64,000 nt of DNA from the NCBI GenBank assembly GCA_945859605.1, contig OX243814.1, positions 26,025,410-26,089,409 of the forward strand. Reading direction: 5' to 3'. The notes beneath the pieces are model-generated. The model was not told where the DNA came from. It saw only the letters and a list, made by a program, of their open reading frames with translations, and made no database searches. A program made the position numbers and the translations under genes. The stretch is from Lumbricus rubellus. Taxonomy: Eukaryota; Annelida; Clitellata; Crassiclitellata; Lumbricidae. Each line of letters begins with the position of its first letter. Position 1 is the first letter of the stretch. Shown one piece after another: positions 1 through 10,568 of the stretch.

Positions 1-122
1 TATTTGGGGGCCTGGTTTTAAATCATCATAAGTACCCTACTCATGTGTATTGGTGAATGGTGAGTGACTGAGGAGTTGGCAGTTGGCAGATAAATATTTG
101 TAATTGTATTATTACACGAGAT

Positions 123-506
123 ATGGAAAAGAAAATCAACGCGTGTGAGATGTGGATTTGGAGAAAGATGCTAAGGATTTCATGGACGGAGAAGAGAACT
201 AACGAATCGGTGCGCGAGGAGCTCGGATTAGAGAGGGAGGAGACACTGCAGCAAACAGCAACTTGGAGGAAATTGAGCTACTTCGGCCATGTGATGAGAT
301 CTAACGTTTTGGAAAAGGAGCTGATGACGGCATGCGGTGAGGGACGGAGAAGATGCGGAAGACCAAGGAAGAAATGGTTGGATGAAGTACAGGAAAAGTC
401 TGGCATGAGACTGGAGGAACTAAGAGAGGCGACTAGGGAGAGGATCAACTGGAGAAGATGCACCAGGGCTTTCGCCAGAGCTCCAGTAGCTGACGGCACC
501 AGGTGA
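123..506 (+). pseudogene. LINE reverse transcriptase, C-terminal fragment
   Basis: This 127-codon frame is rich in Arg, Glu and Trp. It carries the pattern WRKMLRISWTEKRTNESV near its start, then FGHVMR and a GRRRCGRPRKKW block. That combination is typical of the C-terminal tail of reverse transcriptases from non-LTR retrotransposons of the RTE or related type, beyond the catalytic palm. No polymerase motifs are present, so it is a 5'-truncated copy, the normal fate of LINE insertions. The frame ends at a TGA beside a 70-bp repeat that is shared with the neighbouring hAT fragment. The clade assignment is by motif reading only. Confidence 0.75.
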
Positions 507-562
507 CTAGGTGATTATTCCACCAAAGCAGGTCTTGTAATCAGAAGAATTAACGGGACAAA
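493..562. repeat. 70-bp direct repeat, copy 1
   Basis: Bases 493-562 and 1065-1134 are identical over 70 bp. The repeat spans the junction between the LINE tail and the hAT fragment and includes the codons for the hAT segment CPVNSSDYKTCFGGIIT. The second copy sits inside the hAT reading frame, where it does not belong. Confidence 0.9.
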
Positions 563-1300
563 ATTTAAAGTAGAGTATCAACCGTTTGTAAACTGATATG
601 TCCGTAGTTTCATCCACAACCAAAGTAGGAAATGTTGCCGAAGCTATTTCATTCATCATATCATGTTGTATCACACCATTAATATGGTCAAGCAATTCAA
701 ATGCGTAATTCTTACTGCGCCAGCTTTCAGGTATACGTACATATTTTGCCATGTGCTCGTTTATTTCTTGAACTGAACGCAAGGAATTGTTCATTTTCAC
801 AGCTAATATTACCCTATCAATTAGCACTTTTATTTCATCTGACTTTGCCCGCCTACGTTCAAGAACAGCTAGGCGCTTGTCTTTCTCATCCGAAGTTTCA
901 AAAAACATGTTCACTAACCCACCACGAAGACCAGGATTTCTGTTACAAAGTTTTTGAATGCTAGATATGTGCATCTTGCTAGAAATGTGGCGTTTTAAGA
1001 AGTCAAGCTTCCATGACGTCTCCCACATTCTTCCAGTCGTAAACTCTCCTGCAGTTCTTGCATCACGGCACCAGGTGACTAGGTGATTATTCCACCAAAG
1101 CAGGTCTTGTAATCAGAAGAATTAACGGGACAAACACACACCAAACAAACGACACCAACGTCCTCCTCAAAAGAAAAAATTTCACCAAGTGTCAATCGTG
1201 ACTTACTATGCGATTGTGTTGACTCTGTTTCAACGACCTCGTTCAACCATTCACTTTTAAATGCGGTCGCAGTTCGTTTTCGCTTCAAGGACTGCGACAT
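521..1300 (-). pseudogene. hAT transposase N-terminal fragment (DUF4371 type)
   Basis: Two minus-strand frames belong to one hAT-superfamily protein of the group with an N-terminal KRKR tract and a DUF4371-like core. The upstream part (1300 to 1135) starts MSQSLKRKRTATAFKSEWL. The downstream part (1064 to about 521) has LDFLKRHISSKMH, then LIDRVILAVKMNNSLRSVQE, the YVRIPESWRSKNYAFE block, and LVVDETTDISV, where the D is the likely first catalytic aspartate. The copy stops at FGGIIT, so the rest of the RNase H-like domain and the dimerisation domain are missing. It is split by the 70-bp repeat and is not functional. Confidence 0.8.
1065..1134. repeat. 70-bp direct repeat, copy 2
   Basis: Second identical copy, 572 bp downstream of the first. 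It interrupts the hAT frame: the coding sequence before it (ending VCLVCV) and after it (starting ARTAGEF) would join without it. Confidence 0.9.
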
Positions 1301-2432
1301 TGTTTATAAACTAGACCTGAAGCGAGCTCGATTTAGTATTTAATAGATGTATTCACAATCTGAACTTCAGAAGTCAGAATTCATAACCACATGGCTTCGA
1401 AGTTGATACGGAAGACCGGAAGTTGGTAATGAATGCAGAGTCACAGGAAGAATGCGCCGTAGACTAACATGGCGCCATTTGTATTTAGCATGACATGTAT
1501 GAAAATAAAATTATGTGTTATGGAGCTGTAAAAAAAATTGTGTGCGCTCCATATTTTTTTCTGTGCGCTCGTCTCATGGCCTGTGTGCGCGTGCACACGC
1601 GCACAGCTTAGAGGGAATATTGCTCCCAAGTGTCACCCATGCTGATTCAGCTTTTCTAAGACGATGAATGTGATCACAATATCTGCATATCTGAGCACCT
1701 GGGCCATGTGCTTTGCTGTCTTTGTATTCTGTAGGCAGATGCTGCAAAAATTTTATGAATATCCTTAACTTTCTTCGTTAGCCTCATAGCATTCATGGCA
1801 TTTAGATGTACTTTTGCTCATTCAGTGCTTCTGCCTATGTCCATTGTCCACATTTCATTTTGAACTTAGATTGTGTTCCTTTAACAAACTTGTTTGGCTT
1901 CCTCATGTCCCTCAAAACATATTCTTAGAATAATGTGGTCACGTATTAGACCATCTCTGCATTGATAAAAATTGCACAGTTTTGCGAGGTGTAAGTTTCC
2001 ATGGTTTCTCCCAGGAGCTGGTCTCGCTTGTTAAAGGTGAAACGTTCAAAAGTTTCGTTCAGTTCGCCGATAAAAAGTGTCTAGTTTTGTGTTTATGGCA
2101 GCGAAGTCATTTCTGTCTTCATTGTAAGCATATTCAAACGTGTTGTAACTATTTAAAACTTCTCTACCAGCACATTGCAGAAATAGAGATACCTGAATGT
2201 CCGCTGGGTGTTGTTCAGGCTTTGTAATTCGACTGTAGTTCGTCCATTCTTGTTTCCATAGTCTGATCTGGTGACCTTAACCAAAACATCAGATGTTGCA
2301 AGAGTCTGCTTTAGTATGTGACGTCATAGAAATATCACAACATATGCTTACGAAGGTTGCCCTACCAATTCGCTGTACAGCATTTGGCATAGAAAATGCA
2401 TCAATGATAGTAAATTTATTCAAGTAATGATA
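1301..2432. other. No gene seen; short GC palindrome
   Basis: No coding or RNA gene was recognised. At 1584-1605 there is a 10-bp perfect palindrome with a 2-base spacer (TGTGCGCGTG, CA, CACGCGCACA), of alternating purine-pyrimidine character. Two copies of TGTGCGCTC lie just before it. Confidence 0.5.
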
Positions 2433-3410
2433 CTCGATGCAGGGGCGGAAACCTGGTCCGAACTTTGGGGGGGACGGACGAGCGGCTGAAGGACGATCGC
2501 TGAGGCGCGAAGCGCCAAGGGGGGGGGGGTGAAGGAAGGCTGTTTTTTAATGTCGACATCTAATTGTATCATTTTAGCTGTCATCAAAAATAAAAAAATG
2601 ATCCATTTTCTCAGTACTGATAGAAGCAGTTCAAACTGTAATTTGTTGCTGAACACGATCGGTGTGCAGATTGTATTAGATAATTAGACACCCCTTTTAA
2701 AGCTTATAATCATCATGAATGTATATAATGATGGAATGTGCCAAATTTCACACAATTGTTTTGCAAATAAGTTTCGAAGCATTTAACATAGACACCTCTG
2801 TAATGTATTCAATCAACGACCTTATACTATAAAAACATGCTAAGTACTGAATTTTGTTCAAATTCATGACCAAATTCTTTAATTTGTTATATGCAAAGAA
2901 AGACGGGTAAGGAAACACTGATAGAAATGAAAACCTACTCATGTCTGTAATTATTATACATGCATGCTAGGAGCATTTCAAGGAAGTTTCAGAACTGCAT
3001 GACTCTTTCTCAACCGTTTGATCCTCCCTGGTAAATAACTGCCAATCAAATGACAATGGCTTAAAACAATTTTTAGCTGTGAGGATGTGATTTTATAACT
3101 GTCTAAGTCCATTATAACTGACATTTTTTAGATCTACACATCTTTGTAGAATTGCACGTTTAATAAAAGCCCTGCCAACTCTCAGTATGCATATATCCTA
3201 AATCCGTTCCAGAGACCCGAGACAGTTGTTATCGAAATTAGTTATTTTTAAACAGGTAGATAGTATAATACTCAAGAGTCATGGGAAACCACCGAAATAA
3301 TCGTTCAACAGTAAAACAAAATGTGACAACCAATCAATATTCCACAGTGTTTTCAACCATCCAAATCGATTCTTTAAAATAATAGAATATTATGCCGAGC
3401 GTGTGTGCGT

Positions 3411-5915
3411 TCACTTCCCAAACAAGGACGCACGTGTCTCATTTCTCGATACAAATTCCTGCATCAGCGCATCTACATCAACCGAATCGAGGACCTGCTG
3501 GTGGACCTGGCAGACTGCAACAGAGTTTAGACGCTTTTGGGTCATCGTGCTACGCAGCCATGTTTTCAACCTGCGAAGGGAGCTGAAGCTTCGTTCGGCT
3601 TCTGCAGACGATGCAGGAGAGACGAGAAGCAAACGGACTAGCTTCTCAACTTCGCTGTACTCGCCACGCAGCTCTGGCGCCATGCCTGTAAGGATAGCGA
3701 CCGCGTCATTGAGCGTGTTCACCGAACGCTTTCTCCTAAACAGTTCAAGTTGGATCTGCAGATCTGCCCAGTCAATCTCGTTATACACCGATAGATCGTC
3801 CGTCACATTCCCACATTCTTTTGTCAACAAGACGGTCTCCAAGGCCTGATATCTTCGTAGACTCGTGTTTCCCAGGAATCGATCCTCCAACTGCTGAATT
3901 GCGGTATCGACAAGTATGAAATAGAGAGGACGGTAATGATCACAGACTGTCTTGGCAACATGTGCGGATGATTCTCCAGTATATCGTCTTGGTGGTTTAC
4001 GCTGACGCGGAACATCTAAGTCTTCCAGATCCATTTCTTTTATGGCCTCCGTAGTTTCTGCCAGCAATTTTTTGAAAGCCGCATCTTCACGCATACCGCG
4101 TAGACCAGACAACGTTTCCTCGACAGCGGTCAGCATTCCAGAAATAGTCTGTAATCGTGCCTGTAATGATCGGTTCAGCATCTCTAGAACACCGAACACT
4201 TTCAGGGCCATCTTCAAGGCCAGCATGGTAGAGCCCTTACATAGTTGAGTGCGCAAGCCTGATGCTCTGGCTGCAACATTTGAACTACCTGAAGGCAGAG
4301 CCATCTCCTCGAGGCAATCAAGCACAAGCTCGTATTGGCCAAGTAGAGACTGGATGGCAGACACACGAACAAGCCATCGCGTCGGGCACAGCGGTCGGAT
4401 TTGCTTAACTTTATAAATGCCATCAGACTCCGCAATCTTTGCAAAGGATGCTCTGCACTTCAGAGATTGTGAAAATAGTGCTCCTAGTTCCTGCAACGTC
4501 TGCATGGCATCGCGAACTGGGACAATGGCTTCACAGACACTCTGTGAAACCAAGTTTGTGCAATGGGCGCCGCAGTGCACATAAAGTGCAAGGGGCTGCT
4601 TCTCCCTTATAAGAGACTGGCAACCCTTAAACTTGCCAGACATGTTACTTGCACCGTCGTATGTTTGACCTCGAAGACCTGACAGAGGCAGCTGCAGTCG
4701 GAGCAGCACATCAAGAATGCATTTCGCGAGAACTTCTCCGGTTGTGTCAGGTGGTTCATACAAACCAAGGAATTCCTCATGTGGGCAGAGGTCGTTGTCG
4801 ACATACCGGACGCAAATGGATATCTGTTCTTTGCGGGACATGTCCTGCGTTCCATCCACAATGACAGCATAACTACCAGCTTCCTGTATGTACCTACAAA
4901 TGGTACGGACGACGCTGTGGCCATACATTTCCAGAATTTCATTTTGGATTTGGTGACTCGTCATGTCTATTTTTCGTTCGAGCCATTGTTCTAGGTCAGG
5001 AATGTCGGTGGCCCTCAGCTTCAACAGTTGCATGAAGTTGCCATCCTTGTCACCGTGACCTCGCATTGCTAGTCCTTGTCGTGCAAGATGCTGTACGGAC
5101 GTAAAAATCACGGACAAGCAACGCCTACTCTGCTGCCGGACGGTCAAGCTCTTCGAACTTAGTTGCTCGTCGACTGGCTGGCTAGTATGCACTAGTTGCT
5201 GCATAGCACATTTATGACTCTGACTGTTCTGATGATCTCTGAATTTCTCAATACCTTTTTTCCAATTAGCGAACCCATCTACAGTGAACGCCGTCTCACG
5301 TTTCTTGGCAAGAGTTAAAAGATTGGATGCCTCCACTTTGGCACAATAGAAGCACAGAACTCCTTGCACTTCGTTGCAATAATGAAGCCAAGGGAATTCA
5401 GCAAACCACGCCGCCTGGAAATTCAAGACTCTTTTACCACTCGTGGTGACTATCAACTGTTTGGCAATGACCTTGACATCTGGTTGACACGGGGATTGAT
5501 TTGCAAATAGGTTGACCTGGTTTGAAGATGTCGGCAATTGGTGGGTGGAATCGACAGTGTTCTGGACATAGGCAGGTGCTGTTGCCAACGTCACTGTTGC
5601 CTGGGGTGATGGCTTATTTTGATGCAGGTCAACTGGAATGGCTGTAGTCGTATGCTCTTGTTTTGTTGAGAAACCAAGATTAGTCAACTTTGGTACTGCT
5701 TGACGACTCCTTCCTTTACAGGACAGCTCATGGACGTTTGATAACGTACCATCAAAGTGTTCATAACAAAGTAATGTAAGGCAAGTGCCGACACTGCATG
5801 CTGCAAAGACTTCATCATTGCATCCAGTCACTTCGCAGTGTTGATCACTGCACTTGGACTTGACTGCAACATAAACAATGTTTAGACTGTGGGTGCACGT
5901 ACTTAAATACGTCAC
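3411..5915 (-). CDS. hAT transposase (ZMYM1-like), intact frame
   Basis: An uninterrupted 834-codon frame. A cysteine/histidine-rich region at residues ~20-55 is followed by a TTF-type zinc-finger region (residues ~165-240; FPWLHYCNEVQGVLCFYCAK). The RNase H-like core shows VIVDGTQDMSRKEQ, then GQTYDGASNMSGKFKGCQSL, the C..H block YVHCGAHCTNL, the RW motif CPTRWLVR, and the C-terminal hAT dimerisation segment ASSAEAERSFSSLRRLKTWL. This is the full set expected of a cut-and-paste transposase acting on the TIRs around it. An AG acceptor-like site (TTTATGTTGCAG, exon from 5863) suggests the first 17 residues are intron and that the true start lies in an upstream exon. No stop or frameshift is visible. 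Confidence 0.88.
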   Translation of the reverse strand: MTYLSTCTHSLNIVYVAVKSKCSDQHCEVTGCNDEVFAACSVGTCLTLLCYEHFDGTLSNVHELSCKGRSRQAVPKLTNLGFSTKQEHTTTAIPVDLHQNKPSPQATVTLATAPAYVQNTVDSTHQLPTSSNQVNLFANQSPCQPDVKVIAKQLIVTTSGKRVLNFQAAWFAEFPWLHYCNEVQGVLCFYCAKVEASNLLTLAKKRETAFTVDGFANWKKGIEKFRDHQNSQSHKCAMQQLVHTSQPVDEQLSSKSLTVRQQSRRCLSVIFTSVQHLARQGLAMRGHGDKDGNFMQLLKLRATDIPDLEQWLERKIDMTSHQIQNEILEMYGHSVVRTICRYIQEAGSYAVIVDGTQDMSRKEQISICVRYVDNDLCPHEEFLGLYEPPDTTGEVLAKCILDVLLRLQLPLSGLRGQTYDGASNMSGKFKGCQSLIREKQPLALYVHCGAHCTNLVSQSVCEAIVPVRDAMQTLQELGALFSQSLKCRASFAKIAESDGIYKVKQIRPLCPTRWLVRVSAIQSLLGQYELVLDCLEEMALPSGSSNVAARASGLRTQLCKGSTMLALKMALKVFGVLEMLNRSLQARLQTISGMLTAVEETLSGLRGMREDAAFKKLLAETTEAIKEMDLEDLDVPRQRKPPRRYTGESSAHVAKTVCDHYRPLYFILVDTAIQQLEDRFLGNTSLRRYQALETVLLTKECGNVTDDLSVYNEIDWADLQIQLELFRRKRSVNTLNDAVAILTGMAPELRGEYSEVEKLVRLLLVSPASSAEAERSFSSLRRLKTWLRSTMTQKRLNSVAVCQVHQQVLDSVDVDALMQEFVSRNETRASLFGK

Positions 5916-7985
5916 TCCTTAAAGTATTATTGGGCAAATAATTATTGGGCTTAATTTTGTTTCAAACCGTGGAACAGCTTTTTAATGCAGTACAGCCAGT
6001 CCTTGATCTGACAATAGTCACTTTGTCTCCTGTCTCAAAATTCACGTTTCACATAGTTAAACGTCATACTGCCATCATTACCAAGAACCACGCAAATGAA
6101 AATTTAGCTGTTTTAAGTAAGATGCTGCTTCTGCATCTATTAATGGTCCTACGTCTTGGAAAAGAAATAAAAGACTCCTCTCTTGATTTCATCACAGAAA
6201 CCACCATGTGTCAAAACAACGTATCTGAATAAACTGCATGGCACACTAAGCAAGAACCACGTATCTGCATTTGCTTATGTATTTGCAGTTTAGCGTCACT
6301 GTGTGGTAACAAAAAAAACATTAGCTACACCCTCTTTCTTTATTCACGTTTGGAACTGGCACTGGCGGTGTTTTTGCCTAGTCGTGATTTTATATGGGCC
6401 TGCTAAAGTTAAAAGAGGTGTGCAATAAACAAATACAATTGAAATCCTCTGTTTGAAATACTAATGCATGATTGTTGTATTAACTGCTTTCGTATCTCTT
6501 AAAATATATGTGATAGCTTTACAAACTGGCTTCAAAGCTGCACAAACTGTTTTGTATCCTTTAAAATACTATTGCAATAATCAAAAATACATTATAAGTC
6601 ACTATTTCTTGGCCTACACAACACGCGAAGTGCCTACCCTGTTTCTTGAACATTGCAGATATGTCCAAGTTCCCACTTTTGCTGACAGGCAGTTTTCGCT
6701 TTGGAGGCATTACTAAATCGCTTAAGATGTTATCAGTAAAAAATAGCAGAAAATAGACGTTCTACGAACGTGAAAGCGCAATTATAATTCGAAACAATCC
6801 TATGATAACGTAAGGCTCTTTTATCGCTCGCTGCATGTGACGTCATGATTAAAACAAATGCATGCAACGACATTATATCCATTATTGGGAAGAGCCTCCT
6901 TTGTTGAGCTGCCCAGTGACGTCAAGGCAGCAGAGAAAAGAGCAGAAAACAAGAATAATTTCGCAAGAAGAAGATTTGAGAGATGACGTGGACTGCTGAG
7001 CAATGCAAACATGCCACATCATAAAAGCACATCATTGGTCATAATTATTCGTAAGCCTTCTCTCATGACTTTGTCACACGGTACTTCAGCAGGAACCACG
7101 TGATCCCATCGGCCAGCACGATTGAATTAAGTTAGCCCATTAGAAATAGACGTCCCACAAAATAATGAGACGGGCAGGTTCAAATGATAAAATAAATTCA
7201 TATGATTTGAAAGGTAGCCTCTTATCTTTCGAAATTCGATTATCTTAACAGACTCTGAGAAACATTACTGGGCTACAGTAATTGTACTGTTATTAAACAC
7301 CGTTTTTACATGGAGTTTTCACGCTTTTTAAATACATTCCTTCTATATACCAGTAGTTAATTCACTGGTCTAGTACCTTGCTCATAAGTGCTGTAACATG
7401 CAGAGCAAATTTCTGTCCAGGGTAACGGCCTCTGTCATCATAGACCCTGGTCAAATCGGATCCATCCATCCATACCAGTAGGCTAGTTAACTTGTTTGAT
7501 GATAATAGTTTAGTTTAGTAACTATTCAACTTGCGATTTAATTCGTACGTTTTTATTGCCTATTAGCCTACTACTTCGATATATTATAATGATGTTCTAT
7601 GTCCCATTGTTCGTTTTCAAGAGGAATAATATAAAAAATATTTACTTACTAACTTATTTACTTTCCGTATTATTTTCGATGTTGAACATGACGCTGATTC
7701 GAGCCTGAAGGGAAGATGAAAGAAATGTAGCAGAAGCCCGATATTTGACGTTGTGAGTTTGTGACGTTGGGTGTTGGCAAGGCTTTTGTAATAATTGGCA
7801 ACAAGTTAAAAGAGGTGTCTTATCTATACAGTATAATGTTCGCAAACTACCCAACGTGGGACTTAATAACTTTTGGTTAGAACCTGGATTGCCCTGGAAT
7901 TCATATCATTATAAATATTTACTTCATCTACTAAACTTTTTTTCTCTAGTTCTCTACTGAAGATTGTGTACATGTCCTAACGCTT
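5916..7985. other. Internal non-coding part of the hAT element
   Basis: Only short frames occur here. As the 5' side of the minus-strand transposase, this is where its promoter, leader and any first exon should be, but none can be fixed from sequence alone. Confidence 0.5.
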
Positions 7986-8746
7986 GAACATTGGGGGGGA
8001 CAAATGCATGGGCCGTCCCCCCCAACGTTTTCATTGGGGGGGACCGTCCCCCCCTGTCCCCCCCTAGGTTTCCGCCCCTGCTCGATGGCTAGTCGTACAC
8101 CATCTTTACCATTTTTACTTTTGAGTACGCATACCTTTCTAAATTTATCACAATTAGCTTTTACACAGATGAAGCACCCCTTTGGCTCCTTAGCAGCCAG
8201 ACCCATGTGGCCTATGTGTTTGCCCTGCATATCCAGTCTGAATTTTGAATGGGCTTGGTCAAAACGAATTTACCATCCCACGTTTTCTACTCACTCCCTT
8301 GAAGCGCTGGAATGATGCAGCTTTGGGTTGGTCCCCAACATGTACTAGGTTGCACCTAGTTTGCTCGTGTGAAAACGTTCAAGGAAACATCTAAGTGTTA
8401 AAGGTTCAATTAAACTTCTAAATTTGTTCAATGCCTAATAAAATATTTAGATGTTATTAATAGAGTTCTGACTTCATTTAGCTTAAAAAGCAAGGTTATG
8501 AGCAACTCCACGAAGATAGTCAATGGCTTTGTGCGCGTCGTATTTGCGAACGATTGCCAGAATCCGTGCGTTGTGTCAGCATATTTCTTCCTTGTCGGTT
8601 GTGGTGGGTGACCACTGACCAGCCAGAGATTGGCTACAGTCAACTTCTTGCAAGGCTTGTTTCCGTTGAATAAAACCAACGAACTTCCATATGGTCAGAT
8701 GTAAGCTCCCGACATTGGGCTGAAAACTTTTGTGGCATGGGGCTAG

Positions 8747-8820
8747 GAGGTAATTGTCCAGGGGGTAATTTGCACCGGGGGTAATTGGCATGGGGGTAGT
8801 TGTCCGGGGGGTAATTGTCC
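8747..8820. repeat. Minisatellite, about five 15-bp units
   Basis: Five imperfect head-to-tail copies of GGGGGTAATTGTCC-like units. Nothing else was recognised between 8088 and 9650. Confidence 0.75.
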
Positions 8821-9651
8821 TAGAACCAGGTAGACTAGATCCAGGTCGAATCTTGTCATCACGATGCATGCTCAATTTGCTCCATCAAGAAACATCTGTA
8901 GATATGATGCAAAATGCCGCAGATTCGTCAATCCACGCAGCACAAATTCGAATCAGATTTCCAACATTCAGTATGTTACAACTGTCTACTGCTCGCGTTC
9001 TCCAGTAGATTCAAAGTTCACACAACCCACGCCTCACGTAAAGTCAAATGCAGACTGTAGAGTTTCTTCATACGACGCTCTATATCCCCAACTCTCATCT
9101 TCCACAGTTGTTTATCTCCTGCCATGTTCATTAACCTCCTCCCTGAAAGCTTTAAGATCTGTGTTTATAGCAGTGTTGCAACTTTTAACTGTGAAGGCTT
9201 TCAGATATCATCAACATATCCATTATGTTATTTTCCCCATATTGTGATGGATACTTGAGGTATTAACTCACTCGGCTGGAAATCTGTCTGATATCTAACT
9301 GATTAAAGTCACTGCCAGGTGTCTCTTTGGTACGCGCTCATCAACAGCAATCAGTTCATCAACAGATATATCTATGAAATCCAAGGTTTGTGGCCTGACC
9401 CAAAGAAGGTAAAAGTCAGACCAATCACCGTTTGGTACACAGGTCTTAGCTTTAACATTTCCTTTTTCATAAATTGCATCGCCATCTCCTTTTCAGCCAA
9501 GACAATCTCGATGGGGGAGGGTCTGGTGGTTGGTTGACTGCACAGATCTTTTCATGTTGATGCAGCACTCTCATTGAAGCACTTGGATGACACTTTCATA
9601 TTCTTGGGAATCAGAGGTGTTCTTGCTTCTTCAGTCTGATGTGATAGCACT

Positions 9652-10092
9652 TCAGATTGAGCTATTCCAGAAGTTGGTGTTTACTTTACTAACGTGGTAG
9701 ACTTGAAACAAATACAAAGGGACCATATGAAATATCAGGTTAGTCAGTCGTTCATGTCGGTCAGTGTCCTCAACTTTTTGACGAAGGGACATGTTGGTGT
9801 TTTCTACTACCTTGATTTTCTCTTGAAGTTCGGAAATTTGCTCGGAATTTTTGGTGTTGACCTCCTGTATAAGTTCCTCCATCTTGTTGGTTAACGGTGT
9901 GGTCAGCGAAACAGTGAGTGAGACGGTTAATGAGTCGGCGAGATCTACCGAGACTTCTTGTGCCATTTGTTTTACCATGTCCTGCATCGTGAGTTTTAGT
10001 AACGCAGTTAAGCAAGAGGTTAGGATAGTTGGAATTCTTTCATCAAGTATCATGTCCGTCATGTCACCTAGCTTTTGTGATTTTTTCAACAT
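9652..10092 (-). pseudogene. LINE ORF1-like coiled-coil fragment
   Basis: A 146-codon frame has a short N-terminal acidic/hydrophobic region, a heptad-like stretch (residues ~72-110; MEELIQEVNTKNSEQISELQ), then VEDTDRHERLTNLIFHMVP. This layout, a coiled coil followed by a charged segment leading into an RNA-binding domain, is typical of the first open reading frame of L1/Tx1-like LINEs. The frame is truncated where the RNA-binding domain should begin. Two other fragments of the same general design occur at 17756-17998 and 40949-41357. A host coiled-coil protein cannot be excluded. Confidence 0.5.
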
Positions 10093-10568
10093 TTTGAGAT
10101 GACTTCTGGTTTTTATCCAAGTTATTTCACGTGTTAAAGCAGCGTAAACACCGATAACAAGGTTTTCATTTACTTCCGAGTTTTCAGTTGTTCGAGCTCA
10201 TCGCAAACCAATGTTAGCGAGTTACTGCTTACTTCCAAGTTAGCCCTCTATGGAGCCTATTTTTTTAAACATTTTTTTATTTTAATAAAAAAATTAAAAG
10301 TAGCATCACCTCAGTGGTAGGAACATGGGAAAATTATAATGTTTGTTCAAAATAATAATTTAGGCCTAATTTGGCCTAAATTAGGTAAAGTGCAAAAATG
10401 CACTACTGCTCATGTGAGGGTATTTCCGATGTTTTGTTCGTAGTCAATAGCGATTCAGTACAGAGTGGTTATGGATTCATTTGTAATGTCAATAATGCAA
10501 TGGAACACACACACAAAGCCCTATCAAATGTATATGACATCCAATCTGTAACCCTATACTGATGGACC

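Larger units (their letters stand above)
2440..8080 (-). mobile_element. Complete hAT transposon, 5.6 kb
   Basis: The element begins CAGGGGCGGAAACCT (2440-2454) and ends with its exact inverse AGGTTTCCGCCCCTG (8066-8080). The flanks carry the 7-base duplication CTCGATG at 2433-2439 and 8081-8087, close to the 8 bp usual for hAT; the eighth base differs. G-rich subterminal tracts (2465-2530; 7990-8065) follow each TIR. The only long frame is the minus-strand transposase. Between 5916 and 7990 there is about 2 kb without a clear gene, which may contain an upstream exon and promoter for the transposase. Confidence 0.9.
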
